Assembly (NCBI RefSeq): GCF_001294335.1
Contig: NZ_LGKG01000141.1
Coordinates: 124,001-188,000, forward strand
Reading direction: 5' to 3'
DNA length: 64,000 bases
Source of the DNA: Streptomyces chattanoogensis
Lineage (GTDB): Bacteria > Actinomycetota > Actinomycetes > Streptomycetales > Streptomycetaceae
Positions 45,435-55,790 of the stretch are shown piece after piece. The translations under genes were made by a program, and so were the position numbers. Each line of letters starts with the position of its first letter. Positions within the stretch are counted from its first letter, which is position 1. The notes under the pieces were generated by a model. The model ran no database searches and was not told the DNA's origin. It worked only from the letters and a program-made list of their open reading frames with translations.

Positions 45435-45757
45435 TGACTGAGGCCGTCGTCACCAGCAAGACCTTCACGGACCCCCGCGACATTCTCGTCAAGCCGGTGG
45501 TTTCCGAGAAGAGCTACGCGCTGCTGGACGAGAACAAGTACACGTTCGTCGTCGACCCGCGCGCGAACAAGACCCAGATCAAGCAGGCCGTCGAGGCGGT
45601 CTTCTCGGTCAAGGTCACCGGGGTCAACACGATCAACCGGCAGGGTAAGCGCAAGCGCACCAAGACCGGTTTCGGTAAGCGCGCGAACACCAAGCGCGCC
45701 ATCGTGACCCTCGCCGAGGGCGACCGTATCGACATCTTCGGCGGTCCGACCGCCTAA
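45434..45757 (+). CDS. rplW: 50S ribosomal protein L23
   Basis: 107 residues; the ATG overlaps the rplD stop (TGATG). L23 lies at the tunnel exit and docks trigger factor and SRP. Core '[25 protein letters not shown]' region and loop '[20 protein letters not shown]'. An N-terminal extension of about 12 residues is usual in actinobacteria. Confidence 0.97.
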   Translation: MTEAVVTSKTFTDPRDILVKPVVSEKSYALLDENKYTFVVDPRANKTQIKQAVEAVFSVKVTGVNTINRQGKRKRTKTGFGKRANTKRAIVTLAEGDRIDIFGGPTA

Positions 45758-45797
45758 GGGCGGTCCGGATCGTCCGAAATCGGACGAGGACTGAGAA

Positions 45798-46634
<837 letters not shown>

Positions 46635-46646
46635 GAGCGGGTTTAG

Positions 46647-46928
46647 ATGCCGCGCAGTCTCAAGAAGGGGCCCTTCGTCGACGACCACCTCGCCAAGAAG
46701 GTGGACGTACAGAACGATGCAGGCACCAAGAACGTCATCAAGACCTGGTCCCGCCGCTCGATGATCGTCCCGGCCATGCTCGGCCACACGATCGCGGTGC
46801 ACGACGGCCGCAAGCACGTCCCGGTGTTCGTCACCGAGTCGATGGTCGGCCACAAGCTCGGCGAGTTTGCGCCGACCCGCACCTTCCGCGGCCACGAGAA
46901 GGACGACCGCAAGTCGCGTCGTCGCTGA
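46647..46928 (+). CDS. rpsS: 30S ribosomal protein S19
   Basis: 93 residues, normal. S19 in the 30S head contacts tRNA in the A site and bridge B1a. Motifs '[15 protein letters not shown]' and '[16 protein letters not shown]' are standard. GGAGCGGG precedes the ATG; 12 nt after rplB. Confidence 0.98.
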   Translation: MPRSLKKGPFVDDHLAKKVDVQNDAGTKNVIKTWSRRSMIVPAMLGHTIAVHDGRKHVPVFVTESMVGHKLGEFAPTRTFRGHEKDDRKSRRR

Positions 46929-46972
46929 TCGACCGGAGTGCGAAGACTATGACTGACACCGAAGGGACAACC

Positions 46973-47320
46973 ATGGAAGCCAGGGCCCAGGCGCGGTACA
47001 TCCGCGTCACGCCCATGAAGGCCCGCCGCGTGGTGGACCTTATCCGTGGCATGGATGCCACGGAGGCTCAGGCGGTCCTGCGTTTCGCCCCGCAGGCCGC
47101 GAGCGTGCCGGTGGGCAAGGTGCTGGACAGCGCCATTGCCAACGCCGCGCACAACTACGACCACACCGACGCCTCCACGCTGGTCATCAGCGAGGCGTAC
47201 GTGGATGAGGGCCCGACCCTGAAGCGGTTCCGTCCGCGTGCCCAGGGCCGTGCCTACCGGATCCGTAAGCGGACCAGCCACATCACCGTGGTCGTCAGCA
47301 GCAAGGAAGGAACCCGGTAA
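46973..47320 (+). CDS. rplV: 50S ribosomal protein L22
   Basis: 115 residues from ATG 46973 (GAAGGGA, 6 nt upstream), giving the usual N-terminus '[19 protein letters not shown]'. An in-frame ATG at 46949 with its own GGAG would add eight residues and is possible. The beta-hairpin '[24 protein letters not shown]' region lines the exit tunnel. The stop overlaps the rpsC ATG by one base. Confidence 0.95.
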   Translation: MEARAQARYIRVTPMKARRVVDLIRGMDATEAQAVLRFAPQAASVPVGKVLDSAIANAAHNYDHTDASTLVISEAYVDEGPTLKRFRPRAQGRAYRIRKRTSHITVVVSSKEGTR

Positions 47321-48141
47321 TGGGCCAGAAGGTAAACCCGCATGGGTTCCGACTCGGCATCACCACCGACTTCAAGTCGCGTTGGTACGCCGACAAGCTG
47401 TACAAGGACTACGTCAAGGAAGACGTCGCCATTCGTCGCATGATGACGAAGGGCATGGAGCGCGCCGGTATCTCGAAGGTGGAGATCGAGCGCACCCGTG
47501 AGCGCGTCCGCGTTGACATCCACACCGCTCGTCCGGGCATCGTCATCGGCCGCCGCGGCGCCGAGGCCGACCGCATCCGCGGCGAGCTGGAGAAGCTGAC
47601 CGGCAAGCAGGTCCAGCTGAACATCCTCGAGGTCAAGAACCCCGAGACCGACGCTCAGCTGGTGGCCCAGGCCGTCGCCGAGCAGCTGTCCTCCCGCGTC
47701 TCCTTCCGTCGCGCCATGCGCAAGAGCATGCAGTCGACGATGAAGGCCGGCGCCAAGGGCATCAAGATCCAGTGCGGTGGCCGTCTCGGCGGCGCCGAGA
47801 TGTCCCGCTCGGAGTTCTACCGCGAGGGCCGTGTGCCCCTGCACACTCTCCGTGCGAACGTCGACTACGGCTTCTTCGAGGCCAAGACCACCTTCGGCCG
47901 CATCGGCGTGAAGGTCTGGATCTACAAGGGCGACGTCAAGAACATCGCCGAGGTTCGCGCCGAGAACGCTGCCGCCCGTGCGGGTAACCGCCCGGCCCGC
48001 GGTGGCGGTAACGACCGCCCGCGTCGCGGTGGCGAGCGTGGCGGCCGCGGCCGCAAGCCGCAGCAGAGCGCCGCTGCCGAGGCCCCCAAGGCCGAGGCCG
48101 CTGCCGCTGCTCCGGCTGAGAGCACCGGAACGGAGGCCTGA
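47320..48141 (+). CDS. rpsC: 30S ribosomal protein S3
   Basis: 273 residues, longer than E. coli S3 (233) because of a C-terminal Arg/Gly- then Ala/Glu-rich tail of about 55 residues, common in streptomycetes. The KH domain has '[19 protein letters not shown]' and the S3 C-domain '[26 protein letters not shown]' region. It forms part of the mRNA entry helicase. Confidence 0.98.
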   Translation: MGQKVNPHGFRLGITTDFKSRWYADKLYKDYVKEDVAIRRMMTKGMERAGISKVEIERTRERVRVDIHTARPGIVIGRRGAEADRIRGELEKLTGKQVQLNILEVKNPETDAQLVAQAVAEQLSSRVSFRRAMRKSMQSTMKAGAKGIKIQCGGRLGGAEMSRSEFYREGRVPLHTLRANVDYGFFEAKTTFGRIGVKVWIYKGDVKNIAEVRAENAAARAGNRPARGGGNDRPRRGGERGGRGRKPQQSAAAEAPKAEAAAAAPAESTGTEA

Positions 48142-48146
48142 CCGAC

Positions 48147-48566
48147 ATGCTGATCCCTCGCAGGGTCAAGCACCGCAAGCAGCACCACCCGAAGCGCAAT
48201 GGCATGGCCAAGGGTGGCACCGAGCTGGCCTTCGGTGAGTACGGCATCCAGGCCGTCACCCCGGCCTACGTGACGAACCGTCAGATCGAGTCCGCTCGTA
48301 TCGCGATGACCCGTCACATCAAGCGTGGCGGCAAGGTCTGGATCAACATCTACCCGGACCGCCCGCTCACGAAGAAGCCTGCCGAGACCCGCATGGGTTC
48401 CGGTAAGGGTTCTCCGGAGTGGTGGGTCGCGAACGTCAAGCCCGGTCGGGTGATGTTCGAGCTGTCCTTCCCGAACGAGAAGGTTGCTAAGGAGGCGCTG
48501 ACCCGCGCCGCCCACAAGCTTCCGATGAAGTGCCGCATCGTTCGGCGCGAGGCAGGTGAATCGTGA
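48147..48566 (+). CDS. rplP: 50S ribosomal protein L16
   Basis: 139 residues. L16 contacts the A-site tRNA elbow and stabilises the peptidyl transferase centre. '[19 protein letters not shown]', '[20 protein letters not shown]' and '[20 protein letters not shown]' are present; the Arg in 'IPRRVKH' and hydroxylation-site region look ordinary. TGATG overlap with rpmC. Confidence 0.98.
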   Translation: MLIPRRVKHRKQHHPKRNGMAKGGTELAFGEYGIQAVTPAYVTNRQIESARIAMTRHIKRGGKVWINIYPDRPLTKKPAETRMGSGKGSPEWWVANVKPGRVMFELSFPNEKVAKEALTRAAHKLPMKCRIVRREAGES

Positions 48567-48790
48567 TGTCGGCCGTTACCAAGGCGTCCGAGCTGCGCGA
48601 GCTGAACAACGAGGACCTCGTTGCCAAGCTGCGTGAGGCCAAGGAAGAGCTGTTCAACCTCCGCTTCCAGGCGGCGACCGGACAGCTCGAGAACCACGGC
48701 CGGCTGAAGGCCGTCCGCAAGGACATCGCCCGGATCTACACCCTGATGCGTGAGCGCGAGCTGGGCATCGAGACGGTGGAGAGCGCCTGA
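48566..48790 (+). CDS. rpmC: 50S ribosomal protein L29
   Basis: 74 residues from ATG 48566; a GTG one codon earlier is in frame. Two-helix protein near the tunnel exit: '[20 protein letters not shown]', '[20 protein letters not shown]', '[16 protein letters not shown]'. Its stop overlaps the rpsQ ATG. Confidence 0.97.
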   Translation: MSAVTKASELRELNNEDLVAKLREAKEELFNLRFQAATGQLENHGRLKAVRKDIARIYTLMRERELGIETVESA

Positions 48791-49071
48791 TGAGCGAGAA
48801 GAATGTGACTGAGACGAACGAGCGCGGTTTCCGCAAGACCCGTGAGGGTCTCGTCGTCAGCGACAAGATGGACAAGACCGTCGTCGTCGCTGTCGAGGAC
48901 CGTGTCAAGCACGCGCTGTACGGCAAGGTCATCCGCCGTACCAACAAGCTCAAGGCGCACGACGAGCAGAACGCTGCCGGTGTCGGCGACCGCGTCCTCC
49001 TGATGGAGACCCGGCCGCTGTCCGCCACCAAGCGCTGGCGCATCGTCGAGATCCTCGAGAAGGCCAAGTAA
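48790..49071 (+). CDS. rpsQ: 30S ribosomal protein S17
   Basis: 93 residues. OB-fold protein that binds helix 7 and 11 of 16S rRNA early in assembly. '[20 protein letters not shown]' and '[20 protein letters not shown]' match. Last gene of the S10-operon series before a structured 99-nt gap. Confidence 0.98.
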   Translation: MSEKNVTETNERGFRKTREGLVVSDKMDKTVVVAVEDRVKHALYGKVIRRTNKLKAHDEQNAAGVGDRVLLMETRPLSATKRWRIVEILEKAK

Positions 49072-49075
49072 TCCC

Positions 49076-49096
49076 TCCTAGGGGGACCCCCTAGGA
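49076..49096. repeat. 21-bp inverted repeat after rpsQ
   Basis: Ten bases TCCTAGGGGG, one central A, then the exact complement CCCCCTAGGA. It contains CCTAGG twice. It begins 4 nt after the rpsQ stop and may act as terminator or RNA stability element. Confidence 0.7.
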
Positions 49097-49110
49097 ACAG
49101 TTCCGCCAGG

Positions 49111-49144
49111 CTCGGCAGGGGTTTCACGTGAAACCCCTGCCGGG
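49111..49144. promoter_or_regulatory. ParB-binding site parS inside the spc operon
   Basis: Bases 49121-49134 are GTTTCACGTGAAAC, identical to the 14-bp Streptomyces parS consensus that ParB binds to organise the origin region. The palindrome extends on both sides to 34 bp with only one pair (T49112-G49143) that is not Watson-Crick. It lies in the 99-nt rpsQ-rplN gap, 27 nt before the rplN start, and as RNA would also form a long stem. Confidence 0.85.
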
Positions 49145-49170
49145 AACCGGCAGACATTCAGGAGATAGAC

Positions 49171-49539
49171 GTGATCCAGCAGGAGTCGCGACTGCGTGTC
49201 GCCGACAACACTGGTGCGAAGGAAATCCTTTGCATCCGTGTTCTCGGTGGTTCCGGTCGCCGCTACGCGGGCATCGGTGACGTCATCGTCGCCACCGTGA
49301 AGGACGCGATCCCCGGTGGCAACGTGAAGAAGGGTGACGTCGTCAAGGCCGTCATCGTTCGCACCGTCAAGGAGCGCCGCCGTCCGGACGGCTCGTACAT
49401 CCGCTTCGACGAGAACGCGGCCGTCATCCTCAAGAACGATGGCGACCCCCGCGGCACCCGTATCTTCGGCCCCGTGGGCCGTGAGCTGCGCGAGAAGAAG
49501 TTCATGAAGATCATCTCGCTCGCGCCGGAGGTGCTGTAA
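49171..49539 (+). CDS. rplN: 50S ribosomal protein L14
   Basis: 122 residues from GTG 49171 (AGGAG upstream). Bridge B5/B8 protein that also binds the silencing factor RsfS. '[18 protein letters not shown]', '[20 protein letters not shown]' and '[19 protein letters not shown]' are standard. First gene of the spc section, behind the parS-bearing palindrome. Confidence 0.98.
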   Translation: MIQQESRLRVADNTGAKEILCIRVLGGSGRRYAGIGDVIVATVKDAIPGGNVKKGDVVKAVIVRTVKERRRPDGSYIRFDENAAVILKNDGDPRGTRIFGPVGRELREKKFMKIISLAPEVL

Positions 49540-49542
49540 CCG

Positions 49543-49866
49543 ATGAAGATCAAGAAGGGCGACCTGGTCCAGGTCATCACCGGTAAGGACAAGGGCAAGC
49601 AGGGCAAGGTCATCCAGGCCTTCCCCCGCGAGGACCGTGTCCTGGTCGAGGGTGTCAACCGGGTCAAGAAGCACACCAAGGCCGGTCAGACGGCTCGTGG
49701 TTCGAAGACCGGCGGCATCGTGACGACCGAGGCCCCTGTCCACGTCAGCAACGTTCAGCTGGTTGTGGAGAAGGACGGCCAGAAGGTTGTCACCCGCGTC
49801 GGATACCGCTTCGACGACGAAGGCAACAAGATCCGCGTTGCCAAGCGGACCGGTGAGGACATCTGA
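49543..49866 (+). CDS. rplX: 50S ribosomal protein L24
   Basis: 107 residues with an N-terminal KOW motif ('[22 protein letters not shown]'). Assembly initiator protein at the tunnel exit. Three nt after rplN. The stop overlaps the rplE ATG. Confidence 0.97.
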   Translation: MKIKKGDLVQVITGKDKGKQGKVIQAFPREDRVLVEGVNRVKKHTKAGQTARGSKTGGIVTTEAPVHVSNVQLVVEKDGQKVVTRVGYRFDDEGNKIRVAKRTGEDI

Positions 49867-50426
49867 TGACTGCCACCACCAACGCGCCGCGTCTGAAGCT
49901 GCGCTACCGCGAAGAGATCGCCGGGAAGCTGAAGGACGAGTTCTCGTACGAGAACGTCATGCAGATCCCCGGTCTGACCAAGATCGTGGTCAACATGGGT
50001 GTGGGCGACGCCGCCCGCGACTCCAAGCTGATCGAGGGTGCCATCAAGGACCTCACCACGATCACCGGTCAGAAGCCGGCCGTCACCAAGGCCCGTAAGT
50101 CCATCGCGCAGTTCAAGCTGCGTGAGGGCCAGCCGATCGGTGCCCACGTCACCCTCCGTGGTGACCGCATGTGGGAGTTCCTGGACCGCCTGCTGTCGCT
50201 CGCGCTGCCGCGCATCCGCGACTTCCGTGGTCTGTCCCCGAAGCAGTTCGACGGTCGGGGCAACTACACCTTCGGTCTCACGGAGCAGGTCATGTTCCAC
50301 GAGATCGACCAGGACAAGATCGACCGTACCCGGGGTATGGACATCACCGTGGTCACCACGGCGACCAACGACGATGAGGGCCGCGCTCTCCTTCGTCACC
50401 TCGGCTTCCCGTTCAAGGAGGCGTGA
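49866..50426 (+). CDS. rplE: 50S ribosomal protein L5
   Basis: 186 residues. Binds 5S rRNA and contacts P-site tRNA. '[20 protein letters not shown]', '[19 protein letters not shown]' and '[21 protein letters not shown]' match. The rpsN ATG follows 5 nt after its stop. Confidence 0.98.
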   Translation: MTATTNAPRLKLRYREEIAGKLKDEFSYENVMQIPGLTKIVVNMGVGDAARDSKLIEGAIKDLTTITGQKPAVTKARKSIAQFKLREGQPIGAHVTLRGDRMWEFLDRLLSLALPRIRDFRGLSPKQFDGRGNYTFGLTEQVMFHEIDQDKIDRTRGMDITVVTTATNDDEGRALLRHLGFPFKEA

Positions 50427-50431
50427 GCGAG

Positions 50432-50617
50432 ATGGCGAAGAAGGCTCTGATTGCCAAGGCTGCTCGCAAGCCGAAGTTCGGTGTGCGTGCGTACACCCGC
50501 TGCCAGCGCTGCGGCCGCCCGCACTCCGTGTACCGCAAGTTCGGCCTGTGCCGCGTGTGCCTTCGTGAGATGGCTCACCGTGGCGAGCTGCCGGGCGTGA
50601 CCAAGAGCTCCTGGTAA
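50432..50617 (+). CDS. rpsN: 30S ribosomal protein S14, zinc-binding form
   Basis: 61 residues from ATG 50432 (AGGAGG upstream). Short type-Z S14 with the full zinc site '[20 protein letters not shown]' (about 24-43). Streptomycetes also have a longer zinc-free S14 elsewhere that is derepressed on zinc starvation. A 239-nt gap follows before rpsH. Confidence 0.97.
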   Translation: MAKKALIAKAARKPKFGVRAYTRCQRCGRPHSVYRKFGLCRVCLREMAHRGELPGVTKSSW

Positions 50618-50856
50618 TCCCCTAGTTGGGATTCCCTGGAGGCTCTCGGTAAGCAATCGGTCGGCGGGCGCCGAAGCCCCTGTTCCCGTAGGGTAGAGGG
50701 GTTTGGGCGTTCCGCCGCCCGAGACCGACCGCGGGCCGAGCCCGCAAACGTCGCTTACTACGCCGTAGGTCCCCGCGCCGCACCCGTCCCGACTCTGTTC
50801 GGGGAGAGGGATGGCGCACATAGGAAACCCCGGCGAGAGAGGCCGAAGGCCAATTC
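50618..50856 (+). other. 239-bp rpsN-rpsH gap, probable internal control region
   Basis: Unusually long for this operon. It contains small hairpins, for example the CCCCT/AGGGG pair flanking GTTCCCGTAGGGTAG (about 50679-50702), and a TAGGGT -10-like hexamer without a -35. An internal promoter or processing site is likely but not located. No open frame with a ribosome site other than rpsH. Confidence 0.45.
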
Positions 50857-51255
50857 ATGACCATGACTGACCCCATCGCAGACATGCTGACCCGTCTGCG
50901 GAACGCGAACTCGGCGTACCACGACACCGTCGTGATGCCGCACAGCAAGATCAAGTCGCACATCGCGGAGATCCTCCAGCAGGAGGGTTACATCACCGGC
51001 TGGAAGGTCGAGGACGCCGAGGTCGGCAAGAACCTCGTTCTCGACCTCAAGTTCGGTCCGAACCGCGAGCGCTCGATCGCCGGCATCAAGCGGATCTCGA
51101 AGCCGGGCCTGCGGGTCTACGCAAAGTCCACCAACCTGCCGAAGGTCCTCGGCGGCCTGGGCGTGGCGATCATCTCCACGTCCCACGGTCTCCTGACCGG
51201 CCAGCAGGCGCAGAAGAAGGGCGTGGGTGGGGAAGTCCTCGCCTACGTCTGGTAA
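50857..51255 (+). CDS. rpsH: 30S ribosomal protein S8
   Basis: 132 residues. Central-domain 16S rRNA binder and, in E. coli, translational repressor of spc. '[20 protein letters not shown]', '[13 protein letters not shown]' and '[20 protein letters not shown]' match. Two in-frame Met codons at the start (MTMTDP). Confidence 0.98.
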   Translation: MTMTDPIADMLTRLRNANSAYHDTVVMPHSKIKSHIAEILQQEGYITGWKVEDAEVGKNLVLDLKFGPNRERSIAGIKRISKPGLRVYAKSTNLPKVLGGLGVAIISTSHGLLTGQQAQKKGVGGEVLAYVW

Positions 51256-51277
51256 CCAGGGAACGGAGGAATAGCTA

Positions 51278-51817
51278 ATGTCGCGTATTGGCAAGCTGCC
51301 CATCCAGGTTCCCGCTGGTGTGGACGTCACCATCGAGGGCCGCACGGTTTCGGTGAAGGGCCCCAAGGGTTCCCTCGCGCACACCGTCGCGGCGCCCATC
51401 GAGGTCGCCAAGGGTGAGGACGGCGTCATCGTCGTCACCCGCCCGAACGACGAGCGTCAGAACAAGGCCCTGCACGGCCTGTCCCGCACGCTGGTGGCGA
51501 ACATGATCACCGGCGTGACCCAGGGCTACAGCAAGGCGCTCGAGATCAGCGGTGTCGGTTACCGCGTCCAGGCGAAGGGCTCCAACCTGGAGTTCGCGCT
51601 GGGCTACAGCCACCCGATCCTGATCGAGGCCCCCGAGGGGATCTCCTTCAAGGTCGAGTCCCCGACCAAGCTCAGCGTCGAGGGCATCGACAAGCAGAAG
51701 GTCGGCGAGGTGGCGGCGAACATCCGCAAGCTGCGCAAGCCTGACCCGTACAAGGCCAAGGGCGTCAAGTACGCCGGCGAGGTCATCCGCCGCAAGGTCG
51801 GAAAGGCTGGTAAGTAA
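51278..51817 (+). CDS. rplF: 50S ribosomal protein L6
   Basis: 179 residues in two homologous halves ('[19 protein letters not shown]' and '[19 protein letters not shown]'). Lies by the sarcin-ricin loop and stalk base. C-terminal '[24 protein letters not shown]' is typical. GGAGGAAT upstream. Confidence 0.98.
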   Translation: MSRIGKLPIQVPAGVDVTIEGRTVSVKGPKGSLAHTVAAPIEVAKGEDGVIVVTRPNDERQNKALHGLSRTLVANMITGVTQGYSKALEISGVGYRVQAKGSNLEFALGYSHPILIEAPEGISFKVESPTKLSVEGIDKQKVGEVAANIRKLRKPDPYKAKGVKYAGEVIRRKVGKAGK

Positions 51818-51820
51818 GCC

Positions 51821-52204
51821 ATGGCATACGGTGTGAAGATCGCTAAGGGCAACGCCTACAAGCGCGCTGCCGCTAAGCGTCGCCACATCCGCATCCGTAA
51901 GCGGATTTCGGGTACGCCGGCGCGTCCGCGCCTGGTCGTGACGCGTTCCAACCGCGGTATTACCGCGCAGGTCATCGACGACATCGCGGGCCACACGCTC
52001 GCGTCGGCGTCGACCCTGGACGCGTCCATCCGTGGCGGCGAGGGCGACAAGAGCGCCCAGGCCCAGAAGGTTGGCGCCCTGGTTGCCGAGCGTGCCAAGG
52101 CCGCCGGTGTCGAGGCCGTCGTGTTCGACCGTGGTGGCAAGCAGTACGCCGGGCGGATTGCCGCTCTGGCCGACGCCGCCCGCGAAGCCGGGCTGAAGTT
52201 CTAA
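51821..52204 (+). CDS. rplR: 50S ribosomal protein L18
   Basis: 127 residues. 5S rRNA-binding protein with '[20 protein letters not shown]' and C-terminal '[20 protein letters not shown]'. Three nt after rplF. A 46-nt spacer separates it from rpsE. Confidence 0.98.
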   Translation: MAYGVKIAKGNAYKRAAAKRRHIRIRKRISGTPARPRLVVTRSNRGITAQVIDDIAGHTLASASTLDASIRGGEGDKSAQAQKVGALVAERAKAAGVEAVVFDRGGKQYAGRIAALADAAREAGLKF

Positions 52205-52250
52205 GCCCCGGTTCCGGAGCTAGCGGACGTAACAGAGAGAGGTAAATCCA

Positions 52251-52853
52251 ATGGCTGGACCCCAGCGCCGCGGAAGCGGTGCCGGTGGCGGCGAGCGGCG
52301 GGACCGGAAGGGTCGCGACGGTGGCGCTGCCGCCGAGAAGACCGCGTACGTTGAGCGCGTAGTCGCGATCAACCGCGTCGCCAAGGTTGTCAAGGGTGGT
52401 CGTCGCTTCAGCTTCACTGCGCTGGTCGTGGTGGGCGACGGTGACGGCACCGTGGGTGTCGGTTACGGCAAGGCCAAGGAAGTTCCGGCTGCCATCGCCA
52501 AGGGCGTGGAAGAGGCCAAGAAGAACTTCTTCAAGGTCCCCCGTATCCAGGGCACCATCCCGCACCCCATCCAGGGCGAGAAGGCTGCGGGCGTCGTCCT
52601 GCTCAAGCCGGCTTCCCCCGGTACCGGTGTGATCGCCGGTGGCCCGGTGCGCGCCGTCCTGGAGTGCGCGGGCATCCACGACGTGCTGAGCAAGTCGCTC
52701 GGTTCGTCGAACCCGATCAACATCGTGCACGCCACGGTGACCGCGCTTCAGGGCCTTCAGCGCCCCGAGGAGATCGCGGCCCGTCGTGGCCTGCCCCTGG
52801 AGGACGTGGCTCCCGCCGCTCTGCTGCGGGCGCGTGCTGGGGTGAGCGCGTAA
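52251..52853 (+). CDS. rpsE: 30S ribosomal protein S5
   Basis: 200 residues. An N-terminal Gly/Arg-rich extension of about 30 residues precedes the double-stranded RNA-binding domain ('[20 protein letters not shown]', the region where spectinomycin mutations fall; it looks wild type) and the C-domain '[19 protein letters not shown]'. S5 shapes decoding fidelity and mRNA entry. Stop overlaps rpmD ATG. Confidence 0.98.
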   Translation: MAGPQRRGSGAGGGERRDRKGRDGGAAAEKTAYVERVVAINRVAKVVKGGRRFSFTALVVVGDGDGTVGVGYGKAKEVPAAIAKGVEEAKKNFFKVPRIQGTIPHPIQGEKAAGVVLLKPASPGTGVIAGGPVRAVLECAGIHDVLSKSLGSSNPINIVHATVTALQGLQRPEEIAARRGLPLEDVAPAALLRARAGVSA

Positions 52854-53035
52854 TGGCTCGCCTTCAGATCACGCAGACCAAGTCCTACATCGGCAGCAAG
52901 CAGAACCACCGCGACACCCTGCGTTCCCTGGGCCTCAAGCGCCTGGGTGACGTGGTTGTCAAGGAGGACCGCCCCGAGTTCCGCGGCATGGTGCACACCG
53001 TCCGCCACCTCGTGACGGTCAAGGAGGTCGACTGA
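52853..53035 (+). CDS. rpmD: 50S ribosomal protein L30
   Basis: 60 residues from ATG 52853 (TAATG overlap with rpsE). '[20 protein letters not shown]' and '[20 protein letters not shown]' are clear L30 motifs. rplO begins one nt after its stop. Confidence 0.97.
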   Translation: MARLQITQTKSYIGSKQNHRDTLRSLGLKRLGDVVVKEDRPEFRGMVHTVRHLVTVKEVD

Positions 53036-53036
53036 C

Positions 53037-53492
53037 ATGGCGGAGCAGAACCCGCTGAAGGTCCACAACCTCCGGCCCGCCCCGGGCGCCAAGACCGCCA
53101 AGACCCGTGTCGGTCGTGGTGAGGCGTCCAAGGGTAAGACCGCTGGTCGTGGTACCAAGGGCACCAAGGCCCGTTACCAGGTTCCGGAGCGCTTCGAGGG
53201 TGGCCAGATGCCGCTCCACATGCGCCTCCCGAAGCTGAAGGGCTTCAAGAACCCCGCTCACAAGCAGTTCCAGGTCGTGAACCTGGACAAGCTGGCCGCG
53301 CTCTACCCGCAGGGTGGCGAGGTCACGGTGGCCGACCTGGTCGCCAAGGGCGCGGTGCGCAAGAACGAGCTCGTCAAGGTCCTGGGCCAGGGCGAGATTT
53401 CCGTGGCGCTGACGGTGACGGTTGACTCCGTTTCCGGCTCCGCCAAGGAGAAGATTGCCGCTGCCGGCGGCAGCGTCACCGAACTCATCTGA
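53037..53492 (+). CDS. rplO: 50S ribosomal protein L15
   Basis: 151 residues. Gly/Arg/Lys-rich N-terminal arm ('[21 protein letters not shown]') that threads through domain II of 23S rRNA, then the globular domain to 'GGSVTELI'. AAGGAGG precedes the ATG. A terminator-like hairpin follows at 53511, before secY. Confidence 0.98.
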   Translation: MAEQNPLKVHNLRPAPGAKTAKTRVGRGEASKGKTAGRGTKGTKARYQVPERFEGGQMPLHMRLPKLKGFKNPAHKQFQVVNLDKLAALYPQGGEVTVADLVAKGAVRKNELVKVLGQGEISVALTVTVDSVSGSAKEKIAAAGGSVTELI

Positions 53493-53510
53493 GTTCGTTG
53501 GTTCAACTGA

Positions 53511-53542
53511 CCGGGGATGCCCATTGATTGGGGCATCCCCGG
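53511..53542 (+). terminator. Stem-loop between rplO and secY
   Basis: A perfect 12-bp stem (CCGGGGATGCCC and its complement) with an 8-nt loop, 18 nt after the rplO stop. It may reduce read-through into secY, which is needed in lower amount. Confidence 0.8.
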
Positions 53543-53718
53543 TTGGTCGTTCCACGGGGGTACGGTCGCCGGTAAGGTGGCAGGCACTGTTGTTTTCCGG
53601 GGCTTTGCCCCGACCCCCGCCGCGCGGGCTCCCTGTCCGTGCGGCTTGGCTGCCAAGTATTCGTCGATCCTCAAGACCGTCACCTCCCGCTTGTGAGGCG
53701 GGAGGCGCAGGAGGCACC

Positions 53719-55032
53719 GTGCTCACCGCGTTCGCCCGAGCGTTCAAGACGCCCGACCTGCGCAAGAAGCTGCTGTTCACATTGGGCATCATCGTGCTCT
53801 ACCGGATCGGCGCACATGTCCCGGTCCCCGGGGTGAACTACGCGAACGTCGAGACCTGCATGCAGCAGGCCGGCGGCAACAGCGGGTTGTTCGCCCTGGT
53901 GAACATGTTCAGCGGTGGTGCGCTGCTGCAGATCACGATCTTCGCGCTGGGGATCATGCCGTACATCACGGCGAGCATCATCCTCCAGCTGCTGACCGTG
54001 GTCATCCCCCGGCTGGAGGCCCTCAAGAAAGAGGGGCAGACCGGCCAGGCGAAGATCACCCAGTACACCCGCTATCTGACCGTGGCGCTCGCCATCATGC
54101 AGGGCACCGGCCTGGTGGCCACCGCCCGCAGCGGCGCGCTCTTCCGGAGCTGCCCGGTCGCCAGCGAGATCGTGCCGAGCGACTCCATCTTCACCACCAT
54201 CACGATGGTCATCACGATGACCGCCGGTACGGGCCTGATCATGTGGCTCGGTGAGCTGGTGACCGACCGCGGTATCGGCAACGGCATGTCGATCCTGATG
54301 TTCATCTCGATCGCCGCCGGCTTCCCCGGCGCCCTGTGGCAGATCAAGATCACCGGCAAGCTCGCCGACGGCTGGATCGAGTTCTTCGCCGTGATCGCGG
54401 TGGGCCTGGCGATGGTCGCCCTGGTGGTCTTCGTCGAGCAGGCGCAGCGGCGCATTCCGGTGCAGTACGCGAAGCGGATGATCGGGCGCCGTTCCTACGG
54501 CGGTACGTCCACTTACATCCCGCTCAAGGTGAATCAGGCGGGTGTGATTCCCGTCATCTTCGCGTCATCGCTGCTCTACATTCCGGCCCTCATCGCTCAG
54601 TTCAGCGGGTCGAAGGCGGGATGGGCGAACTGGATCGCCACCAACTTCACCAAGGGAAATCACCCCGTTTACATCGTTACGTACTTCCTGCTGATCGTCT
54701 TCTTCGCCTTTTTCTACGTCGCCATCAGCTTCAACCCCGAAGAAGTTGCCGACAACATGAAGAAGTATGGTGGCTTCATCCCGGGTATCCGGGCTGGTCG
54801 CCCGACGGCCGAGTACCTCAGCTACGTGCTCAACCGGATCACGTGGCCGGGCTCGCTGTATCTGGGGCTGATCGCACTCGTACCAACAGTGGCGTTGGTG
54901 CTGTTCAACACGCAACAGAACTTCCCGTTCGGCGGGACGAGCATCCTGATCATCGTGGGTGTGGGTCTGGAAACCGTGAAGCAGATCGAGAGTCAGCTCC
55001 AGCAGCGCAATTACGAAGGGTTCCTCCGCTGA
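53719..55032 (+). CDS. secY: Preprotein translocase subunit SecY
   Basis: 437 residues from GTG 53719 (GGAGG upstream); the longer frame is non-coding leader. Ten membrane helices form the protein-conducting channel. Signature 'HVPVPGVNY', plug region after helix 1, and the cytosolic loops 'QYAKRMIGRRSYGGTSTYIPLKVN' region and 'IPGIRAGRPTAEYL' that contact SecA and ribosome. Lies after a hairpin and a spacer of about 220 nt, so it may have its own promoter. TGATG overlap with adk. Confidence 0.97.
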   Translation: MLTAFARAFKTPDLRKKLLFTLGIIVLYRIGAHVPVPGVNYANVETCMQQAGGNSGLFALVNMFSGGALLQITIFALGIMPYITASIILQLLTVVIPRLEALKKEGQTGQAKITQYTRYLTVALAIMQGTGLVATARSGALFRSCPVASEIVPSDSIFTTITMVITMTAGTGLIMWLGELVTDRGIGNGMSILMFISIAAGFPGALWQIKITGKLADGWIEFFAVIAVGLAMVALVVFVEQAQRRIPVQYAKRMIGRRSYGGTSTYIPLKVNQAGVIPVIFASSLLYIPALIAQFSGSKAGWANWIATNFTKGNHPVYIVTYFLLIVFFAFFYVAISFNPEEVADNMKKYGGFIPGIRAGRPTAEYLSYVLNRITWPGSLYLGLIALVPTVALVLFNTQQNFPFGGTSILIIVGVGLETVKQIESQLQQRNYEGFLR

Positions 55033-55688
55033 TGCGAATCGTCCTCGTCGGACCTCCGGGGGCCGGTAAGGGTACGCAGGCCGCGTACCTCGCCAAGAAC
55101 CTCGCGATCCCGCACATCTCCACGGGGGACCTGTTCCGCGCGAACATCAGTCAGGGCACGCCGCTCGGTCTCGAGGCGAAGTCCTACATGGACGCGGGGA
55201 ACCTGGTACCGGACTCGGTGACCATCCGCATGGCCGAGGACCGGATGGGGCACGAGGACGCGGCGAACGGCTTTCTGCTGGACGGCTTCCCGCGCAACGT
55301 GGGCCAGGCCGAGGCGCTGGACGACTACCTGAAGGAGAACGACCTTCAGCTGGACGCCGTCCTGGACCTGGAGGTCCCGGAGGACGAGGTCGTCAAGCGG
55401 ATCGCCGGCCGGCGGATCTGCCGCAAGGACAGCAGCCACGTCTTCCACGCGGAGTACAACAAGCCGAAGGCCGAGGGCGTCTGTGACGTCTGCGGCGGCG
55501 AGCTGTACCAGCGCGACGACGACCGCGAGGAGACCGTCCGCAACCGGCTGGACGTCTACCACACGCAGACCGAGCCGATCATCGACTACTACAAGGCCCA
55601 GGATCTGGTCGTCACGATCCCGGCGCTCGGCAAGGTCGCGGAGGTCACGGAGCGCGCGATGGCCGCGCTGCAGGCCCTGGCCAAGTAA
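55032..55688 (+). CDS. adk: Adenylate kinase
   Basis: 218 residues, the long-LID type. P-loop GPPGAGKGT (7-15), 'STGDLFR', 'LDGFPRN' and LID domain with 'RRICRKDSSHVFHAEYN' and 'CDVCGGELYQRDDD', a Cys/His/Cys/Cys set that could bind zinc. It equilibrates ATP + AMP with 2 ADP. Translationally coupled to secY, as in many bacteria. Confidence 0.97.
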   Translation: MRIVLVGPPGAGKGTQAAYLAKNLAIPHISTGDLFRANISQGTPLGLEAKSYMDAGNLVPDSVTIRMAEDRMGHEDAANGFLLDGFPRNVGQAEALDDYLKENDLQLDAVLDLEVPEDEVVKRIAGRRICRKDSSHVFHAEYNKPKAEGVCDVCGGELYQRDDDREETVRNRLDVYHTQTEPIIDYYKAQDLVVTIPALGKVAEVTERAMAALQALAK

Positions 55689-55790
55689 AACGGTTCGGTA
55701 CGGCCGCGGTGTCCCCTTGGGCACCGCGGCCGTACTGTTGGTTCGAGCAGTTCGGACCCACGGACGAGAACGAAGGCGGAAGACACGGCC

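Noticed and set aside
49111..49144. The rpsQ-rplN palindrome as a plain terminator only
   Set aside because: It has no loop bases and no T-run, lies inside an operon 27 nt before a ribosome-bound start, and its core is exactly parS.
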